DNA of 64,000 nucleotides from NCBI RefSeq assembly GCF_048544455.1, contig NC_133531.1, positions 62,534,099 through 62,598,098 on the forward strand, read 5' to 3'. Positions 60,783-64,000 of the stretch are shown here, one piece after another (the stretch's first letter is position 1; each line of letters begins with the position of its first letter). The position numbers were made by a program, and so were the translations under genes. Under the pieces are notes generated by a model, which was given only the letters and a program-made list of their open reading frames with translations, ran no database searches and was not told the DNA's origin. Origin of the DNA: Silene latifolia (lineage: Eukaryota > Streptophyta > Magnoliopsida > Caryophyllales > Caryophyllaceae).

Positions 60783-61767
60783 TATAGGTTAATATCCGTA
60801 TACTACCCTTTAATTGTAGGATTATAACGCAAAATTTACATGTGATTATAGTCATAAAACGAAAAACATAATGAAACGATAAAGATATAGAAATAACCTT
60901 CGGTCCTAGTGCAAAAGGCAATGAGAGATCAAGTTAGATCTCCTCCTAATCGTTGCACCCAAGATGTCCGAGTAATGCCCTTGTGCTAGAGAGAATCCCC
61001 TAATTGCCTTGCAATATCGAGGGGATTGTTTTGTGAGTTTGTGTTGGATGAGAGATCCGGAATTCAGGAGGCACAATTCCCAAAACCCTAATTATTTTAG
61101 CAAAATGAATATTAGGTTAGAAGGGAGGAGTAACTCTCCCTTTTGATCCCTCTCATTCGGCCGTGGGTTTCTTAGGGAGGAGTGGGCTTGTCCACTTCCT
61201 CCTTATTAAACTCGTGGTCCGATAAAATCCGCTAAGATGTATACGACGCGGTCTAATTATAAACTGTTATCGGTTATCGGAAATTAAGGCATCAACTAAT
61301 AATACGGGTTAGTTGAATTATTAATACATGTCCGACAAAACAGTATTGTATAATTATATTCAATATACATTTAATTAAATATAAAACGCTTATATTTAAT
61401 TTTCTGAATTAATCTTGGTTAATTCGCCTTTAGCCCATGATATTTAATCCGTATTAAATATAAGATCTCAACATCACATTTTGACTAATTATTAGTCAAA
61501 TAACTCAGACTAACTGGTTAGTCAAATTTGGCATCTACATGACTGTATTTTCATACCGTCACATCACTCAAACGTATCCTATAGGTGTGACTTTTAGGGA
61601 CCAGTTGATCACCGCCATCTGTATGACAATAACGTCAAACTTATCTAGCAAGCCAACCGTTATTGATAAACGTTGATCAACTGATAATAATACCAAAAGT
61701 ATGCCCTTTGATCCTTTTAGAGATTTATAAGTCCTTGCACTAACTGTTAAGGACACCAACCCCAACA
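60783..61767 (-). repeat. 5' LTR of B
   Basis: 985 bp. The last bases read ATA on the minus strand instead of CA, a small change at the LTR tip. Confidence 0.94.
61602..61683 (-). promoter_or_regulatory. LTR stem-loop, B 5' LTR
   Basis: Same perfect outer and inner arms as 53740-53821. Confidence 0.78.
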
Positions 61768-61772
61768 CGAAG

Positions 61773-62561
61773 TACAACAATGATTTTAAATTTTTATCAT
61801 AGTTTACAATTAACTTAGCTTTCGTAGACATCGACATGCCACTCTCTGCAACCTTTAATCATAAATATCTATTTACCTTGGATTGGTCTCAACAATCCCA
61901 AATAAATACATTTACTTGCATAGATACCATTTTAGTTTCATAAGGCTCTTAAGTAAAATGTCGAATTTTAAAATCTCTAGGTATATGCACTTCATAGATC
62001 ATAATCTAAATTTCCCAAAGAACGTTTTCTTTTGGTGTCCTCATGTAGTTTTCTTAAGAACGTCTTCTTTTGGTGTCCTCACGTAGTACCCTTAAGAACA
62101 TCTTCTTTTGGTCTCTTCACGTAGTTTCCTTAAGAACATATTCCTTTGGTCTCTTCACGTAGTTTCCTTAAGAACATCTTCTTTTGGTGTCCTCACGTAG
62201 ATCCTATCTAGTTGATTTTGATGTCCTCACGTAGATCCCATCTAGTTGAGGTTTGTGGCTAAATTTACTCCCACTCTATCTTTAGGAAAAAAATACACTT
62301 TTTCTCCAAAGATAGCTTTTGAGCCACAAATAACGATGGTGAATGAGGAAAAACATATCACATATCAACCTAATGGTGATTTATTCGAGATATGTTAAAA
62401 GCATATCATAGACTAGACGATATAAATTTGATAGGTTTATCAATTAAGGTTATTAACGTTCCCTAGTATGAGTTCAACAACTCAATCATAACTTCATAAT
62501 TGATCTTACATAAGTAAGTTGTGGTTTTAGTCACAATGGCACAAGGAGAATCAAATTCATA
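61773..62561 (-). other. Further decayed internal sequence, probably E, with tandem repeats
   Basis: Begins after the right CGAAG of B. No open frame of note. Contains the 38-bp tandem array. The stretch before the CACTA end is AT-rich and unassigned. Confidence 0.5.
62016..62252. repeat. 38-bp tandem repeat array
   Basis: TTAAGAAC starts at 62054, 62092, 62130 and 62168, exactly 38 bases apart, with a diverged copy before. Each unit has TCTTTTGGTGTCCTCACGTA or a variant. Two more part units (TGTCCTCACGTAGATCC, TATCTAGTTGA) follow to 62252. Confidence 0.88.
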
Positions 62562-62589
62562 CACTACAACAAATAAGGTAATTTCCGAC

Positions 62590-62980
62590 CATATAAGGCG
62601 ACTGAGAACAGTCGCCATTAAGAATAAAGCGACTAAGGCCCGTCGCCCGCACTTCGTAGCTAGGTTTTGTCGCTTTTGGCGACGGTATTTTTTTAAAGCG
62701 GGCGACCGAAATTCATCGCCAAAATTGGCGACTGTCATTAGTCGCCTTTTTAGCGACTGTCATTAGTCGCCTTTTTACAATCCACGTCATCTCCATATCT
62801 TCAGAATTGGCGACTGAATTTGGTCGCCATTTTGGCGACTGATTTTTGTCGCCATTTTGGCGACTGAGTTTGGTCGCCAAATTCACTGTTCCCCGTCGCC
62901 AATGACCCTAAAATTAATTCATGATCAGAAACTTAGCGACGGTTTCCCGTCGCCAATTGCCCAGTATCCGTCGCCAAATT
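62590..62980. repeat. Subterminal GGCGAC repeats of the CACTA element
   Basis: About twenty copies of GGCGAC(T/G) or its inverse (A/C)GTCGCC, often as GGCGACTGAATTTGGTCGCC-type inverted pairs. In the En/Spm family such subterminal repeats bind the element's own transposase. Confidence 0.82.
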
Positions 62981-63183
62981 TACATTTTTTTAGCCTAAAA
63001 ATCGTTTTTGACCTAGCCAAATACGTAAAAACCTGCAAATAAACCAACACTTCCAGCACAGAACACATGGGAAGCCAACACAACCAAACTTGATAAAGAA
63101 AATCATGTTCCATACAGACAACTACGAGTTCTACGAGTTTTGGTCATCTAACATTATCCTGAAATAACATGTTCTCTAAAAAA

Positions 63184-63944
63184 CTACATAACAAGGAAAC
63201 TTGCTCCCGCTCCTCTACCACCTCCATAATTAGGATCTCTAGGATCCTTTGGTTGCGCGCGCCACCCAGTGTTGCAATTGGCGAAGAAGGAGTTCATCCG
63301 TTCCATTTCCTCCTTCATCCTCCGAATTTCATCATCTCTCTCGGCATCCCGTCTCTCCCTCTCGGCATCCTGCCTCTCCCTGGCGGCTAATTGAGCTTGG
63401 AGCACACTTACGACACTTGGGGTATAAGGTTGTTGTTGGGAGGAAATTGACCCTCTTCTTCTTGTAGGAGGGTAGAAAATCTCCTTTGCCGACCCGGCTC
63501 CATACACATCTCCTCTTTGGAACCCCTCAACAAGATCAAACCATAGCTCATTGTCATCAATTTCCGGGTTGTTCTTTCTACGGACAAGGAATTGTTCCTA
63601 AAAAATTGATAAAACATTAATGGTTAGAGGTTACTTATCTAAAAATTGATAAAACATATACTTTAAAAAGCTAAGAAATTTTTTTTTTTTGACACTTACA
63701 TATAACTGTTGATCTTTTTCCTTCGCGAAGATCAACTTGCCCTTGCTTGTCTTCTTTGCGTGAGTGTCAACAAAGAGATCAACAATCGTGGGTACCTTGC
63801 CCTTATTCTTCTTGGTCTTCCGGAAAAAAAACAAGGAAATTGTTACTCAAACATGATAATTAATGAGACTAATTAAATTAAAAGACTATTAAATTAAAAG
63901 CTAAGACAAATAACTTACATCTAACACCACACGATCATGAAAAG
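63184..63944 (-). CDS. CACTA transposase, C-terminal exons (Transposase_24-like), 5' truncated
   Basis: Three exons on the minus strand join in frame: 63944-63919 (FHDRVVLD, cut by the copia LTR), 63816-63700 and 63597-63184. The introns have GTAAGT donors (63918 and 63699 downward) and AG acceptors (63817-63818 and 63598-63599); both junctions are phase 0. The product has a KGKVPTIVDLFVDTH segment typical of plant Ptta/En/Spm transposases (PF03004). Then come ELWFDLVEGF, the (V)YGAGSA segment, a charged coiled coil rich in RERQDAERERRDAER, and a Gly/Arg-rich end. It would bind or cut the element ends in the nucleus. The remaining exons look undamaged, but the gene is severed upstream. Confidence 0.75.
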
Positions 63945-64000
63945 TGTTGGGAAATGTGTCCTCAACGATAGTGCGATCACATGATTTAAATATCATTATT
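63945..64000 (+). repeat. Start of a C-family copia LTR (runs off the window)
   Basis: TGTTGGGAAATGTGTCCTCA..., nearly identical to 40778-40833 of C2, directly abutting the transposase exon. Confidence 0.88.

Larger units (their letters stand above)
52924..61767 (-). mobile_element. Ty1/copia LTR retrotransposon 'B'
   Basis: Complete minus-strand copia with LTRs 52924-53910 (3') and 60783-61767 (5') and perfect target duplication CGAAG (52919-52923 and 61768-61772). By eye the LTRs differ only by small indels near 53552/61414 and 53847/61708, so the insertion is young. Inside, the gag, zinc knuckle, protease, integrase, RT and RNase H order matches A closely, yet the frame is broken in several places. 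It is inserted in E. Confidence 0.95.
20897..62561 (-). mobile_element. Old copia element 'E' (C-related), split by later insertions
   Basis: Partial 3' LTR 20897-21518, polypurine tract, then internal blocks 21519-22143, 51696-52923 and 61773 to about 62561. The blocks join precisely across two insertions with target duplications (ACTAT, CGAAG). The order of the remnants (3' untranslated part, RNase H, RT) matches a minus-strand copia. No 5' LTR is seen. Codons are badly decayed, so this is the oldest copia in the window; the right limit is uncertain. Confidence 0.7.
62562..63944. mobile_element. CACTA (En/Spm) transposon, one end
   Basis: Starts CACTACAACAAAT at 62562, the CACTA terminal inverted repeat. 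Dense GGCGAC/GTCGCC subterminal repeats follow, then the 3' end of a transposase gene pointing outward to this end. The other end is not in the window: a copia LTR interrupts at 63945. Confidence 0.85.

Noticed and set aside
62590..62980. Regular short repeats that could suggest a CRISPR-like array or satellite
   Set aside because: Units are degenerate, in both orientations and lie directly inside a CACTA terminus; they fit subterminal transposase-binding repeats.

Overview
The window is nuclear DNA from a flowering plant and consists almost wholly of nested transposable elements. Evidence for a plant genome: Ty1/copia LTR elements primed by initiator-Met tRNA (TGGTATCAGAGC), an Athila-like Ty3/gypsy element with the plant GGCACCGTTGCCGGGG-type primer site, a CACTA transposon with a spliced plant transposase gene, a Tourist-like MITE, and low-GC intergenic sequence. 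I see no host gene, tRNA, rRNA or CRISPR array. The species cannot be read from the sequence; a eudicot is likely.

Layout. (1) Bases 1-18341: copia element 'A' on the minus strand, with its 3' LTR cut by the window start. It carries two later insertions: copia 'C1' (843-9564, target duplication AGAGT) in its 3' untranslated part, and a solo LTR of a diverged A relative (10470-11537) inside its RNase H region. (2) 18342-18998: the start of a gypsy 'D' LTR into which A jumped. (3) 18999-20890: unassigned DNA, an LTR-like block and a broken antisense extra ORF of Tat-type gypsy elements. (4) 20897 to about 62561: an old, decayed copia element 'E', split by two large insertions. The first (22144-51690, target duplication ACTAT) is a gypsy D tandem with three LTRs and two internal regions; its first unit holds a MITE (29217-29654) and its second a plus-strand copia 'C2' (40778-49490, target duplication AAGTG). 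The second is copia 'B' (52924-61767, target duplication CGAAG). (5) 62562-63944: one end of a CACTA transposon with the last exons of a transposase gene, interrupted by another C-family LTR (63945 onward).

How the parts work together. No element has an intact coding set. A and B once encoded gag-protease-integrase-RT-RNase H and are broken by stops and frameshifts. The C elements keep only unreadable pol remnants, yet their LTR pairs are very similar, so they were probably moved by proteins supplied in trans. D keeps gag, protease and an ATHILA ORF-1-like protein but has no reverse transcriptase or integrase.

Most interesting signal. All four copia families (A, B, C, E) share a nested stem-loop in the LTR. 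It lies just downstream of the likely TATA box, so it would sit near both ends of the genomic RNA. Its loop is conserved while both stems change between families by paired, compensating substitutions. A second small hairpin abuts the polypurine tract in the same families. I also flag clusters of a GACGAGCG/GACGCTCGGATTC motif upstream of the D promoter and inside D, and a duplicated hybrid LTR/polypurine junction in B.
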